Source: Afipia sp. 64-13
Lineage (GTDB): Bacteria > Pseudomonadota > Alphaproteobacteria > Rhizobiales > Xanthobacteraceae
Direction of reading: 5' to 3'
Length of the DNA stretch: 64,000 bases
NCBI GenBank assembly: GCA_001897755.1
Contig: MKUJ01000001.1
Span: forward strand, 434,371-498,370
Below are positions 8,733 through 18,422 of this stretch, in pieces. The stretch's first letter is position 1; each line of letters opens with the position of its first letter. The notes beneath the pieces were generated by a model. That model had not been told where the DNA came from and did not search any database. It was given only the letters and a program-made list of their open reading frames with translations. The position numbers were made by a program, and so were the translations under genes.

Positions 8733-10121
8733 ATGTCCGAGCGGTGGACACCCGACAGTTGGCGCGCGAAACCGGTGCTGCAGGTGCCGGATTATCCCGA
8801 TGCGAAGGCATTGGCGGATATCGAGGCGCAGCTTGCGACGTTTCCGCCGCTGGTGTTTGCAGGCGAGGCGCGCAATCTGAAGAAATCGCTCGCGCGTGTT
8901 GCGAACGGCGAGGCGTTCCTGCTTCAGGGCGGTGATTGCGCCGAGAGCTTCGCCGAGCATGGCGCCAACAACATCCGCGACTTCTTCCGCGTCTTCCTGC
9001 AGATGGCGGTGGTGCTGACCTATGCCGGCGGTCTGCCGGTGGTGAAGATCGGCCGCATCGCCGGTCAATTCGCCAAGCCGCGTTCGTCGCCGACCGAGAA
9101 GATCAACGGCGTCGAGCTGCCGAGCTATCGCGGCGACATCATCAACGACAACGCCTTCACGCCGGAAGCGCGCATTCCCAATCCGCGCCGCCAGCTCATG
9201 GCCTATCGCCAGTCGGCGGCGACGCTCAATCTGCTGCGCGCCTTCGCCACCGGCGGCTTCGCTAATCTCGGCAGCGTGCATCAGTGGATGCTCGGTTTCC
9301 TGAAGGATTCGCAGCAGTCGCGCCGTTACAAGGAATTGGCGGACCGCATTTCCGACGCGCTGAACTTCATGCGCGCCTGCGGCCTTAATCTGGAGAGCCA
9401 TCCGGAATTGCGCGCCACCGATTTCTACACCAGCCACGAGGCCTTGCTGCTCGGCTACGAGCAGGCGTTCACCCGCGTCGATTCGACGACCGGCGACTGG
9501 TACGCGACCTCCGGCCACATGATCTGGATCGGCGATCGCACCCGCCAGCTCGATCACGGCCACATCGAGTACTGCCGCGGCATCAAGAACCCGATCGGCC
9601 TGAAGTGCGGTCCGTCGCTCAAGCCCGACGAACTGCTCAAGCTGATCGACGTGCTCAATCCCGAGAACGAGCCGGGGCGCCTGACGCTGATCAACCGCTT
9701 CGGCGCCGACAAGGTCGGCGATCATCTGCCGGGCTTCGTTCGGGCGGTGAAGCGCGAGGGCAAGTCCGTGGTCTGGTCGTGCGATCCGATGCACGGCAAC
9801 ACCATCACCTCGACCTCGGGCTACAAGACCCGTCCGTTCGACCGCATCCTCTCCGAGGTGAAGGACTTCTTCGCCGTTCACGCGGCGGAGGGCACCCACG
9901 CCGGCGGCGTGCATCTGGAGATGACCGGCCAGAACGTCACCGAATGCATCGGTGGCGCGCGCGCGATCACCGACGAGGACCTCAACGACCGCTATCACAC
10001 GGTCTGCGATCCGCGTCTCAACGCCGAACAGTCGATCGACATGGCGTTCCTGATCGCCGAGTTGCTCAAGGCCGATCGCGACGGCAAGGTGAAGCCGATC
10101 CCGGCGGTCGCGGGCTTCTGA
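8733..10121 (+). CDS. aroG: Class II 3-deoxy-7-phosphoheptulonate synthase
   Basis: This enzyme condenses phosphoenolpyruvate with erythrose 4-phosphate to DAHP, the entry step of aromatic amino acid synthesis. The 462-residue product is of the plant/actinobacterial class II type: it starts [10 protein letters not shown], has [11 protein letters not shown] near residue 60, [12 protein letters not shown] and [15 protein letters not shown]. Its length fits. The ATG at 8733 follows AGGAGTTTGAAGTC. dgkA starts 1 base after its stop, so the two are probably co-transcribed. Confidence 0.96.
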   Translation: MSERWTPDSWRAKPVLQVPDYPDAKALADIEAQLATFPPLVFAGEARNLKKSLARVANGEAFLLQGGDCAESFAEHGANNIRDFFRVFLQMAVVLTYAGGLPVVKIGRIAGQFAKPRSSPTEKINGVELPSYRGDIINDNAFTPEARIPNPRRQLMAYRQSAATLNLLRAFATGGFANLGSVHQWMLGFLKDSQQSRRYKELADRISDALNFMRACGLNLESHPELRATDFYTSHEALLLGYEQAFTRVDSTTGDWYATSGHMIWIGDRTRQLDHGHIEYCRGIKNPIGLKCGPSLKPDELLKLIDVLNPENEPGRLTLINRFGADKVGDHLPGFVRAVKREGKSVVWSCDPMHGNTITSTSGYKTRPFDRILSEVKDFFAVHAAEGTHAGGVHLEMTGQNVTECIGGARAITDEDLNDRYHTVCDPRLNAEQSIDMAFLIAELLKADRDGKVKPIPAVAGF

Positions 10122-10122
10122 G

Positions 10123-10476
10123 GTGCTGCGCTTCTGGCGCGCCACCCTCAACAGCAAGAAGGGCCTGATCTTCGCGATCCGGTCCGAACAGGCGATCCGC
10201 GAAGAACTGGCGGCACTGCTTCTGGCGGTGCCGCTGTCGTTTTGGGTGGGCGTGACCCCCGCGCGCCGTGTCGAGCTGATCGCGGTGGTGCTGCTGGTGC
10301 TGATCGTCGAGCTTCTCAACACCGCCATCGAAAAACTCGCCGACCGCCTGACTACCGATCACGATCCGCAGATCGGGCATGTCAAGGACATGGGCTCGGC
10401 GGCGGTTGGCGGCGCGCTGGCGCTGGCCGGCGGCGTCTGGCTGTTCGCGCTCGCCGAGCGCATGGGCTTCGTCTGA
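10123..10476 (+). CDS. dgkA: Diacylglycerol kinase DgkA
   Basis: The 117-residue membrane protein has three predicted helices and the DgkA signature: an E..NTAIE..AD segment followed by KDMGSAAV. It phosphorylates diacylglycerol with ATP in the inner membrane, recycling lipid from membrane-derived glucan synthesis. The start is GTG one base after the aroG stop, suggesting translational coupling. Confidence 0.93.
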   Translation: MLRFWRATLNSKKGLIFAIRSEQAIREELAALLLAVPLSFWVGVTPARRVELIAVVLLVLIVELLNTAIEKLADRLTTDHDPQIGHVKDMGSAAVGGALALAGGVWLFALAERMGFV

Positions 10477-10520
10477 TGGCGCGATTGCCGAGCGTGTCGC
10501 CGGCGGGCTAAAACCATTCC

Positions 10521-12272
10521 ATGGCAGAATCCACTTTCACCCTGACATTGGCGCAGCTCAATCCCGTGGTCGGCGACATCGCCGGCAACGCCGCGAAAGC
10601 GCGCGCCGCGCGGGCGCAGGCGAGGGCGGACGGTGCCGATCTTGTCGTGCTCTCCGAGCTGTTCATTGCGGGGTATCCGCCGGAAGACCTCGTGCTGAAG
10701 CCGGCGTTTCAGGCCGCGTGCCGCGCGGCGATCGAGGAATTGGCGCGCGAGAGCGCCGATGGCGGCCCGGCGATGCTGATCGGCACGCCCTGGGTCGAGG
10801 GCGGCAGACTTTACAATGCCTGCGCGCTGCTCGATGGCGGCCGCATCGCCGCGCTGCGCTTCAAGGCGAATCTGCCGAATTACGGCGTGTTCGACGAAAA
10901 GCGCGTGTTCGCGCGCGGCCCGGCGGCGGGGCCGGTGACGGTGCGCGGCGTGCGCATCGGTGTGCCGATCTGCGAAGACACCTGGATGGAGGAATCGGGC
11001 GACTACGAGAATGTCGTCGAATGCCTCGCCGAGACCGGCGCGGAAATCCTGATCGTGCCGAACGGCTCGCCCTATGCGCGCGGCAAGACGGATATCCGCC
11101 TGTCGATGGCTGTGGCGCGGGTCACCGAGAGTGATCTGCCATTCGTCTATCTCAATCAGGTCGGCGGCCAGGACGAACTGGTGTTCGACGGCGCATCCTT
11201 CGCGCTCAATGCCGACCGCACGCTGGCGTTGCAGCTTCCGTGCTTTGCCGAAAACATCACCACGCTGCGCTGGACGAAAAGCGAGCGCGGCTGGACCTGC
11301 AAGGGGCCGGTGGCGCCGCTGCTCGACGGCGACAAGGGCGACTACGCCGCCTGCGTGCTGGGCCTGCGCGACTACGTCACCAAGAGCGGATTCCCCGGCG
11401 TGCTGCTCGGCGTTTCCGGCGGCATCGATTCCGCCCTGTGCCTTGCCATCGCGGTCGATGCGCTCGGCGTCGAGAAGGTGCGCGGCGTGATGCTGCCGTT
11501 CCGCTACACCGCGCAGGTGTCGATCGACGACGCGGCGAAATTGACCCGCGCCTTCGGCATCAAATACGAGGTGCTGCCGATCGCCGCCGCCATCAACGGC
11601 TTCGAGGAAATTCTGAAAGAGCCGTTCGCGGGCCTCGATCGCGACGTCACGGAAGAAAATCTTCAGGCCCGCACCCGCGGCGTGCTCTTGATGGCGCTGT
11701 CCAACAAGTCCGGCGCGATGCTGGTGACCACCGGCAACAAGTCGGAGATGTCGGTCGGCTACGCCACGCTCTATGGCGACATGAACGGCGGCTTCAATCC
11801 GATCAAGGATATCTACAAGACCGAGGTGTTCCGTCTCTCGGCGCTGCGCAATTCATGGAAGCCGGAGGGCGCGCTCGGCCCCTCGGGCAAGGTGATCCCG
11901 ACCGGAATCATCGCGCGGCCGCCGACCGCCGAACTGCGCGAGAACCAGACCGATCAGGATTCGCTGCCGCCTTACGATGTGCTCGATGCCATTCTCGAGC
12001 GTCTGGTGGAGCGCGATCTGCCGCTCGCCACCATCATTGAAGAAGGCTTCGACCGCGACACCGTGATCCGCGTCGATCGGCTGCTCAATCTCGCCGAATA
12101 TAAGCGGCGTCAGGCCGCGCCGGGCGTGAAGGTGACGCGGCGCAATTTCGGCCGCGACCGCCGCTATCCGATCACCAACAAATTCCGCGACACCGGCGAC
12201 GTCCCCGCCGCGCCGGACGATACGCTGGTGACCAATTCCAGCCGCGGCTCGGCGGAAGCGTATGATGTGTGA
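10521..12272 (+). CDS. nadE: Glutamine-dependent NAD+ synthase
   Basis: NadE makes NAD+ from deamido-NAD+ with ammonia released from glutamine. The 583-residue product has an N-terminal nitrilase-type glutaminase domain (LAQLNPVVGD; catalytic Cys in GVPICEDTW; Lys in RFKANLPNYGVFDE) and a C-terminal synthetase with the P-loop GVSGGIDSALCLAI near 300 and TTGNKSEMSVGYATLYGD. Domain order and size match the two-domain form. A small imperfect hairpin (AAGGG/CCCTT) overlaps its stop. Confidence 0.96.
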   Translation: MAESTFTLTLAQLNPVVGDIAGNAAKARAARAQARADGADLVVLSELFIAGYPPEDLVLKPAFQAACRAAIEELARESADGGPAMLIGTPWVEGGRLYNACALLDGGRIAALRFKANLPNYGVFDEKRVFARGPAAGPVTVRGVRIGVPICEDTWMEESGDYENVVECLAETGAEILIVPNGSPYARGKTDIRLSMAVARVTESDLPFVYLNQVGGQDELVFDGASFALNADRTLALQLPCFAENITTLRWTKSERGWTCKGPVAPLLDGDKGDYAACVLGLRDYVTKSGFPGVLLGVSGGIDSALCLAIAVDALGVEKVRGVMLPFRYTAQVSIDDAAKLTRAFGIKYEVLPIAAAINGFEEILKEPFAGLDRDVTEENLQARTRGVLLMALSNKSGAMLVTTGNKSEMSVGYATLYGDMNGGFNPIKDIYKTEVFRLSALRNSWKPEGALGPSGKVIPTGIIARPPTAELRENQTDQDSLPPYDVLDAILERLVERDLPLATIIEEGFDRDTVIRVDRLLNLAEYKRRQAAPGVKVTRRNFGRDRRYPITNKFRDTGDVPAAPDDTLVTNSSRGSAEAYDV

Positions 12273-12365
12273 AGGGGTTTCCCTTCTCACGCGATGATGC
12301 TGAGTGGCGCTCTATCGAGAACTCATTCAAATGACGCCGATGGTATCAACGTGTTCGTTCGAACT

Positions 12366-12455
12366 CGTCATGCCCGGCCTTGTGCCGGGCATCCACGTCT
12401 TCACATCGTAGCGGTAACAAAGACGTGGATGGCCGGGTCAAGCCCGGCCATGACG
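12366..12455. repeat. Paired palindromic repeat, family C
   Basis: Two related arms face each other: CGTCATGCCCGGC...CCACGTCTT and AAGACGTGGATGGCCGG...GGCCATGACG. Each arm also forms its own small hairpin. The same design recurs at 18257-18356 and 32135-32222. It lies between the convergent ends of nadE and the DUF2865 gene. Confidence 0.85.
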
Positions 12456-12501
12456 ACTATCAGCCTGCTGACTCGCCGTGGTGCAAGTCAGGCGCTGACA
12501 C

Positions 12502-13626
12502 TCACCGATTGTTCGGCAAAAACGTCGGGCCGACCGAGCGGATCGGCTTGTCGCCGGTCGCGGGGGAGGTGTCGGCTGGCGCCGCGGTTGCAGGCGTGGC
12601 TGCATTGGCGTTGCCGGCGGCCGGCTTTTTCGCCGCGGCGCCCGTCTTCGGCGGCTGCGCCATGCGCTTGGAGCGCTCGTCGGTGACGATGATGTCACCC
12701 TGCTGCACGGTGCTGCCGTCATCGGCGTTCTTCAGCGCGTCGGACCAGCTTTGGCCCGTCGCCCGGCAGCTACAGCTCTTGTCGTACTGGGTGCGGAAGC
12801 GGAACGCATTCGGCGATTGCGAGTAGGGCTGGCCGTTCAGCGATACCGCCTGGCCGATGTCCTCGCCGGGGTTGCGATAGGTGTACAGATGCACCTCGGC
12901 GTTCGGACACTGCGCCTTGCAGGCGCGCTCGTCGTCGGCGAAGCGGCTCGGCACGGTGGAGAACGAGATCGGGAAATAGGCGCCGTCGCAGGTGCGCGCG
13001 CAGACCGTACGATAGGTGCCCGAATTCGGCACCGCAGTGTCGGGCGCGGGGCCGGCGTCATTGCCGCCGAACAGGCCGTCGAAGAAGCCGCCGCTGGAGC
13101 GCACCGCGTTGACGTATTGCTGGCCGCAATTGTTCTGCGCCAGCGCCATCAGCACCGAGCGGCGCTGGCCGTCGGCTTCCGAAGAGCCGAAGCTGCCGCC
13201 GCGCAGCCGCTCGAGGTTGGTGGTGATCTGCTCGAGATTGGCGCGCATCTGCTGGATCTGGGTGTTGATCGGTCCGCATTGTGCCGACTGGCCGCTGAAC
13301 AGCGAGAAGAATCCGGAACTGTCGCAGCCCTGACGGCGCGCCTGCGCCTGCACGCGGTCGAGCTCGCTCTGCTGGCGGGCGGCCGCGTCCTCGTAACGCC
13401 GGATCTGCTCGGCCTTGGCGGCGTCGCCGCCGGCGGCGTTGCGATTGACGTTGGCAAGCTGGGCTTCGAGCCGCTGGCACATCGGACTGCCGGCGCCTTG
13501 CACGGGCGGCGCGCCCTGCGCCAGCGCGACCGAGGTCATTGCCAGCGCGCCGAGCGCGGCTTGCATCGATGTCCAGAATGATCGGGAAAGACCCGAAGAG
13601 AAATTCAAGGCGCGAATCCGGCTCAA
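12502..13626 (-). CDS. DUF2865 domain protein, exported
   Basis: The product is up to 374 residues. Residues 21-36 form a signal peptide core (AALGALAMTSVALAQG), a coiled-coil region with Gln/Arg-rich helices follows at about 50-150, and then a Cys-rich domain with TVCARTCDGAYFPISFS and YDKSCSCRATGQSW typical of DUF2865. That family is of unknown function and common in Bradyrhizobium relatives. The longest frame starts with TTG; an ATG at 13566 giving MQAALGALAM would also provide a signal peptide and may be the true start. The C-terminus is Ala/Pro-rich. Confidence 0.8.
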   Translation of the reverse strand: MSRIRALNFSSGLSRSFWTSMQAALGALAMTSVALAQGAPPVQGAGSPMCQRLEAQLANVNRNAAGGDAAKAEQIRRYEDAAARQQSELDRVQAQARRQGCDSSGFFSLFSGQSAQCGPINTQIQQMRANLEQITTNLERLRGGSFGSSEADGQRRSVLMALAQNNCGQQYVNAVRSSGGFFDGLFGGNDAGPAPDTAVPNSGTYRTVCARTCDGAYFPISFSTVPSRFADDERACKAQCPNAEVHLYTYRNPGEDIGQAVSLNGQPYSQSPNAFRFRTQYDKSCSCRATGQSWSDALKNADDGSTVQQGDIIVTDERSKRMAQPPKTGAAAKKPAAGNANAATPATAAPADTSPATGDKPIRSVGPTFLPNNR

Positions 13627-13725
13627 GACAGCCGCGGCGCGGCCCGACGCCGCTTCACATACAGGCTTCTGACGGCGAGGTCACGTCGATTCCACGGCGC
13701 ATTGATGGCAGGCCGCCGTCAAAGC

Positions 13726-13975
13726 CCTCATCCTTCGAGACGCGATTTCCGGCGAAATCGCTCCTCAGAGTTTGACCGAAAAAAGGGGTCGTCCCGGCGC
13801 AGGCTGGGACCCATCACCACAGGCTTCTCAGAAAGAATGCCGGGCTCGCCATGCTAAAAATCATCGACCGGGATTATGGGTCCCGGCCTGCGCCGGGACG
13901 ACCGGGACGAAAAATTTCCATCGATAGCTGAAAACATCCTGAAAACGCAGCCTGCGTTTCGGTCAGGCCTCGGGA
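13726..13975. repeat. Composite repeat copy 2 (core inverted relative to copy 1)
   Basis: This element has the family-A palindrome (13726-13768), the family-D unit (13788-13902) and the GAAAACATCC/ACGCAGCC tail, in the same order as copy 1 at 8324-8560. The inner part of D reads in the opposite direction: its ACCACAGG is at the left and GGGATTATGGG at the right, the reverse of copy 1. It fills most of the 375-bp gap 13627-14001, in which no gene is visible. Confidence 0.8.
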
Positions 13976-14001
13976 TGAGAGAGCAGCGTTTCCGGAGACA
14001 A

Positions 14002-14310
14002 TCAGCGCTGGCAGGTGATCGCGACGTATTCGCCGCAGACGCCGGATTTGCAGGCGCCGCCGGTGGAGACCGGAACCGCGCCGGTCACCTCGTCGGGATC
14101 GACCCGGCGAAAGGCGCTGGCCTGCGCGAAGTCGCGCGACTGGCAATAGGCGCGGGCGGCGGGCGCCCCGCAGCGCTCGCCGCTGGCGAGGCACTGATCG
14201 ACCCCGTAACCGTCCGGCTGGTTGGCGACGATGAACACCTGGCTGTCGGCATGGGCAGTGGTTGCGGCGGCAAGGAACGCGCAGGCAAGGAACGCTGGAA
14301 TCAGTCGCAT
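14002..14310 (-). CDS. Small secreted protein of unknown function
   Basis: The 102-residue product opens with a signal peptide (MRLIPAFLACAFLAAATTAHA, cut before DSQ). The mature part is about 80 residues with five cysteines (QCLASGERCGAP, YCQS, CKSGVCGE, ITCQR), suggesting disulfides and a periplasmic or extracellular place. I do not recognise a family. It stands alone between repeats and the cysS promoter region. A palindrome GTTAAG-AATG-CTTAAC lies upstream at 14361-14376. Confidence 0.65.
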   Translation of the reverse strand: MRLIPAFLACAFLAAATTAHADSQVFIVANQPDGYGVDQCLASGERCGAPAARAYCQSRDFAQASAFRRVDPDEVTGAVPVSTGGACKSGVCGEYVAITCQR

Positions 14311-14603
14311 AAGGCACCGGAGGGGGAAGGACGGTTGCCATACACGGATAAGTCCAAAATGTTAAGAATGCTTAACCACACGATTTCGTGGGCGGGAAAT
14401 GGCTGTAAAAACACTGTGCTAGCGTTGACGAAGGCGCTTGACGGGGTCCCCCATGCTGGACCATTGTGCGGCCCATGATCGGTTCTTTCTCCGTTTTCGG
14501 CATTTGCCGCGAGATTATTAGCTAGCGATTCGCTGGCTGGAGCCGTCTTTTCTCAAACGAGATCAGTGGACGCCCGGCCGCAAGGCAAGGGGATTCTTTG
14601 TCC

Positions 14604-16001
14604 ATGGAGCTCAAGCTCTACGATACGCTCACCAAGGAGAAGCGCGCTTTCGCGCCGCTCGATCCTGCCAACGTGCGCATGTATGTGTGCGGCCCCACGG
14701 TCTACGATTTCGCGCATATCGGCAACGCGCGGCCGGTCATCGTGTTCGACGTGCTGTTCCGCCTGCTGCGTCATCTCTATGGCGAGGCGCACGTCACTTA
14801 CGTGCGCAACATCACCGACGTCGACGACAAGATCAACGACCGTGCGGCGCGCGACTATCCCGGCCTGCCGCTGAATGAGGCGATCCGCAAGGTCACCGAA
14901 CAGACCGGCAACCAGTTTCACGCCGATGTCGCGGCGCTGGGCTGTCTGCCGCCGACCATTGAGCCGCGCGCGACCGAGCACATCGCGGAGATGCGTGCGA
15001 TCATCGAGAGACTGATCGCGAACGGCAACGCTTACGTCGAGCAGGACCACGTGCTGTTCAGTGTCGCCACCGATCCGCGCTATGGCAACCTCGCGCGCCG
15101 CTCGCTGGACGAGATGCTGGCCGGTGCGCGCGTCGATGTCGCGCCCTACAAACGCGCGCCGATGGATTTCGTGCTGTGGAAGCCGTCCAAGCCGGGGGAG
15201 CCGTCATGGGCCTCGCCCGGCGGTATCAAAGCCGAGGGCAGGCCGGGCTGGCACATCGAGTGCTCGGCGATGTCGTGGAAGCATCTCGGCGAGCGTTTCG
15301 ACATTCATGGCGGCGGCATCGATCTGGTGTTTCCGCACCACGAGAACGAGCTGGCGCAATCGTGCTGCGCGTTCCACACCGACCGCATGGCGAACGTGTG
15401 GATGCACAACGGTTTCCTGCAGGTCGAAGGTGAGAAGATGTCGAAGTCGCTCGGCAACTTCGTCACCATCCATGAACTGCTCGCCGACTGGCCCGGCGAG
15501 GTACTGCGCCTCAACATGCTGCGGACGCATTACCGCTCGCCGATCGACTGGACGCTGAAGGGGCTGGAAGAAAGCGCAAAGACGCTGGACGACTGGTATG
15601 CGGTGGCGCGCGATCTGCCGGGCGAGCGCGTGGCGGGTTCGGTGATCGAGGCGCTGACCGACGATCTCAACACGCCGCAGATGATCGCGGCGTTGCACGG
15701 CCTGCGCAATCTCGCCGGCGATGGCGACGAGTTGCTGCGCGACGAATTCGCCGCCTCGCTGCGCATGCTCGGCTTTCTTGCCGACACCGCGGCGGGTTGG
15801 ACGGCGCGCAAGCAGCAGGCCAGCGGCATCGATGCGGGGCAGGTCGAGGCGCTGGTCGCGGATCGCAGCGCCGCGCGCGCCCGCAAGGATTTTGCCGAGT
15901 CCGACCGCATCCGCGATCAGCTCGCGGCGATGGGTATCGCGATCAAGGACGGCAAGGGCGCCGACGGCAAGCCGGTAACCACTTGGGAGGTTGCGCGATG
16001 A
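14604..16001 (+). CDS. cysS: Cysteinyl-tRNA synthetase
   Basis: CysS charges tRNA-Cys. The 465-residue class I synthetase shows [17 protein letters not shown] near the N-terminus (Zn-binding Cys and the HIGH-type motif), [13 protein letters not shown] and [11 protein letters not shown] with further Zn ligands, and [13 protein letters not shown] two codons upstream gives a slightly longer frame; the ATG at 14604 (MELKLYDTL) is preferred. Its stop overlaps the start of a 37-codon membrane gene as ATGA, the first of three such overlaps. Confidence 0.97.
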   Translation: MELKLYDTLTKEKRAFAPLDPANVRMYVCGPTVYDFAHIGNARPVIVFDVLFRLLRHLYGEAHVTYVRNITDVDDKINDRAARDYPGLPLNEAIRKVTEQTGNQFHADVAALGCLPPTIEPRATEHIAEMRAIIERLIANGNAYVEQDHVLFSVATDPRYGNLARRSLDEMLAGARVDVAPYKRAPMDFVLWKPSKPGEPSWASPGGIKAEGRPGWHIECSAMSWKHLGERFDIHGGGIDLVFPHHENELAQSCCAFHTDRMANVWMHNGFLQVEGEKMSKSLGNFVTIHELLADWPGEVLRLNMLRTHYRSPIDWTLKGLEESAKTLDDWYAVARDLPGERVAGSVIEALTDDLNTPQMIAALHGLRNLAGDGDELLRDEFAASLRMLGFLADTAAGWTARKQQASGIDAGQVEALVADRSAARARKDFAESDRIRDQLAAMGIAIKDGKGADGKPVTTWEVAR

Positions 16002-16111
16002 AGCGGCCGGACACGCCTTTCCCGAAGCACTGGCGCTATTACATCATCCTGAAATGGGTGGTGATCGCATTGGCGGCGGCGATCGCGCTCAAGCTGTTCG
16101 GGGTCTGGTGA
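15998..16111 (+). CDS. 37-residue single-span membrane peptide
   Basis: A short frame starts [15 protein letters not shown] and ends in a hydrophobic helix ([18 protein letters not shown]). Its ATG overlaps the cysS stop (ATGA at 15998-16001) and its own stop overlaps the next ATG (16109-16113), so it is probably translated by coupling. The basic N-terminus followed by one helix suggests a small inner-membrane protein with the N-terminus in the cytoplasm. No function is known to me. The precise double overlap is the main evidence that it is real. Confidence 0.7.
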   Translation: MKRPDTPFPKHWRYYIILKWVVIALAAAIALKLFGVW

Positions 16112-16635
16112 TGGCTCACGCATTTCCCAAAGTCGGCCTGCGGCCGTTCCTGCCGTCGGACCTGTCGATCCTCGCGGCGATCTTCGTCGCCAGCATCGAG
16201 GAATTGACCGAGGACGATTACTCCGAGGCGCAGCGCGAGGCGTGGGCCGGCGTCGTCGATGACGAGGAGGCGTTCGGCAAGCGGCTGACCTCGCAATTGA
16301 CGCTGGTCGCGACACTGGAAGGCTCGCCGGTCGGGTTCGCCTCGTTGAAGGGCGCGGACCATCTCGATCTGCTTTATGTGCATCCGCAGGCGGTGCGGCG
16401 CGGCGTCGCCTCCGCGCTGTGCGAGGCGATCGAGAAGCTCGCCGCCGCGCGCGGCGCCATGCAGATGAGCGTCGATGCCAGCGACACCGCGCAGGAGTTC
16501 TTTACGAAGCGCGGCTATGTCGGCCAGCAGCGCAATACGGTGACCGTCGGCGACGAATGGCTCGCCAACACCACGATGAAAAAGACCCTTTCGGGCAAGG
16601 GCCCGCGGGAAGGGCAGTCAGGACAAGCGTCATGA
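16111..16635 (+). CDS. GNAT family N-acetyltransferase
   Basis: The 174-residue protein has the GNAT core: LDLLYVHPQAVRRGVASALCEAIEKLA is motif A (acetyl-CoA pyrophosphate loop R-R-G-V-A), preceded by strand VGFASLKG and followed by AQEFFTKRGYV. GNAT enzymes move an acetyl group from acetyl-CoA to an amine; the acceptor is not evident. Start and stop overlap the neighbouring genes as ATGA, so it belongs to the cysS-cimA operon. Confidence 0.9.
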   Translation: MAHAFPKVGLRPFLPSDLSILAAIFVASIEELTEDDYSEAQREAWAGVVDDEEAFGKRLTSQLTLVATLEGSPVGFASLKGADHLDLLYVHPQAVRRGVASALCEAIEKLAAARGAMQMSVDASDTAQEFFTKRGYVGQQRNTVTVGDEWLANTTMKKTLSGKGPREGQSGQAS

Positions 16636-18230
16636 GTCGCGAGCGTCTCTATCTGTTCGACACCACGCTGCGCGACGGTGCGCAGACCCATGGCGTCGAT
16701 TTCACCATGCACGACAAGCAACTGATCTCGCAGTTGCTCGACGATCTCGGCGTGGATTATGTCGAGGGCGGTATTCCCGGCGCCAATCCCTCCGACACCG
16801 AACTGTTCGCGACCCGTCCGGCGTTCCACAATGCGCGCTTTACCGCCTTTGGCATGACGCGGCGCGCCGGCCGCTCGGCCTCGAACGATCCCGGTCTTGC
16901 CGCCGTGCTGGACGCCAAGGCGGACGCGATCTGCCTCGTTGCCAAATCGTCGGCCTATCAGGTACGGGTCGCGCTCGAAACCACCAACGAGGAAAACCTC
17001 GCTTCGATCCGTGACAGCGTCAGCCATGTGAAGAACGCCGGCCGCGAGGTGATGATCGATTGCGAGCATTTCTTCGACGGCTACAAGGAAGACCCGCAAT
17101 TCGCGCTGGCCTGCGCCAAAGCGGCGTATGAGTCCGGCGCGCGCTGGGTGGTGCTGTGCGACACCAATGGCGGCACCATGCCGCATGAGGTCGAGACCAT
17201 CGTGCGCGAGGTGACCAAACACATCCCGGGCGATCATCTCGGCATCCACACCCACAACGACACCGAGCAGGCGGTGGCGAATTCGCTGGCCGCGGTGCGC
17301 GCCGGGGCGCGCCAGATCCAGGGCACGCTGAATGGCCTCGGCGAGCGCTGCGGCAACGCCAATCTGTGTTCGTTGATCCCGACCCTGAAGCTCAAGAGCG
17401 AGTTCGCCGACAAATTCGAAATCGGCGTCTCGGAGGAGAAGCTGGCGACGCTGGTGCATGTCTCGCGTACGCTCGATGTCATTCTCAACCGCGCGCCCGA
17501 TCCGCATGCGCCTTATGTCGGCGAGAGCGCCTTCGTCACCAAGACCGGCATTCACGCCTCGGCGGTGCTGAAGGACCCGCACACCTACGAGCATATCGCG
17601 CCCGAAGCGGTCGGCAATCACCGCCGCGTGCTGGTGTCGGATCAGGCCGGCCGCTCCAATGTGCTCGCGGCGCTGGAGAAGGCGGGCATCGCGTTCGAGA
17701 AGAACGATCCGAAGCTGACGCGCCTGATCGAGGAGATGAAGGAGCGCGAGGCCGCGGGCTATGCCTACGAGTCCGCCGATGCCTCGTTCGACCTGCTGGC
17801 GCGGCGCACGCTCGGCACGGTGCCGGATTATTTCGAGGTCGTGCAGTTCGACGTCAATGTCGAGCAGCGCACCAACGCGCTCGGCCGCCCGGTCACGGTG
17901 GCGCTCGCGGTGGTGAAGGTGAATGTCGCGGGCGAGATGCTGATCTCGGCGGCCGAAGGCAACGGCCCGGTCAACGCGCTCGACGTCGCGCTGCGCAAGG
18001 ACCTCGGCAAGTACCAGAAGTATATCGACGGCCTGAAGCTGACCGACTACCGCGTCCGTATCCTCAATGGCGGCACCGAGGCGGTGACGCGCGTGCTGAT
18101 CGAGAGCGAGGACGAGACCGGCGCGCGCTGGACCACCATCGGCGTGTCGTCGAACGTGATCGACGCCTCGTTCCAGGCGCTGATGGATTCGCTGACCTTC
18201 AAGCTGGTGAAGTCCGGCGCACCGGCCTGA
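16632..18230 (+). CDS. cimA: (R)-citramalate synthase
   Basis: CimA condenses pyruvate with acetyl-CoA to citramalate, giving a threonine-independent route to 2-oxobutanoate and isoleucine. The 532-residue protein has the DRE-TIM motif FDTTLRDGAQTHGVDF at the N-terminus, HTHNDTEQAVANSLAA metal ligands, GLGERCGNANL, and a LeuA-type regulatory domain at about 390-530. Its length fits CimA rather than LeuA or homocitrate synthase, but these are close relatives. The ATG overlaps the GNAT stop (16632-16635). Confidence 0.9.
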   Translation: MSRERLYLFDTTLRDGAQTHGVDFTMHDKQLISQLLDDLGVDYVEGGIPGANPSDTELFATRPAFHNARFTAFGMTRRAGRSASNDPGLAAVLDAKADAICLVAKSSAYQVRVALETTNEENLASIRDSVSHVKNAGREVMIDCEHFFDGYKEDPQFALACAKAAYESGARWVVLCDTNGGTMPHEVETIVREVTKHIPGDHLGIHTHNDTEQAVANSLAAVRAGARQIQGTLNGLGERCGNANLCSLIPTLKLKSEFADKFEIGVSEEKLATLVHVSRTLDVILNRAPDPHAPYVGESAFVTKTGIHASAVLKDPHTYEHIAPEAVGNHRRVLVSDQAGRSNVLAALEKAGIAFEKNDPKLTRLIEEMKEREAAGYAYESADASFDLLARRTLGTVPDYFEVVQFDVNVEQRTNALGRPVTVALAVVKVNVAGEMLISAAEGNGPVNALDVALRKDLGKYQKYIDGLKLTDYRVRILNGGTEAVTRVLIESEDETGARWTTIGVSSNVIDASFQALMDSLTFKLVKSGAPA

Positions 18231-18256
18231 CGCTCGTTCGCCGGTTCATGTGTCGT

Positions 18257-18356
18257 CGTCATGCCAGCCGTGAACGCCCTTTGTGCCGAGCATCCACGTC
18301 TTCACGATACTTCGAGCCATAAAACGTGGATGGCCGGGACAAGCTCGGCCATGACG
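18257..18356. repeat. Paired palindromic repeat, family C
   Basis: Arms CGTCATGCC...CATCCACGTCTT and AACGTGGATGGCCGGGAC...GGCCATGACG match those at 12366 and 32135. It lies between the convergent ends of cimA and the LOG gene and may act as a structured 3' end. Confidence 0.8.
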
Positions 18357-18422
18357 AAAGGTTCTTTTCCGGTTGGCCTTGCGAGCCGACGACTGCGGCC
18401 GTTCAAGACGGCTGCGTCGCTC

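Noticed and set aside
12266..12291. Terminator hairpin overlapping the nadE stop
   Set aside because: The stem has a bulge and no T-tract follows, so it was not listed as a terminator.
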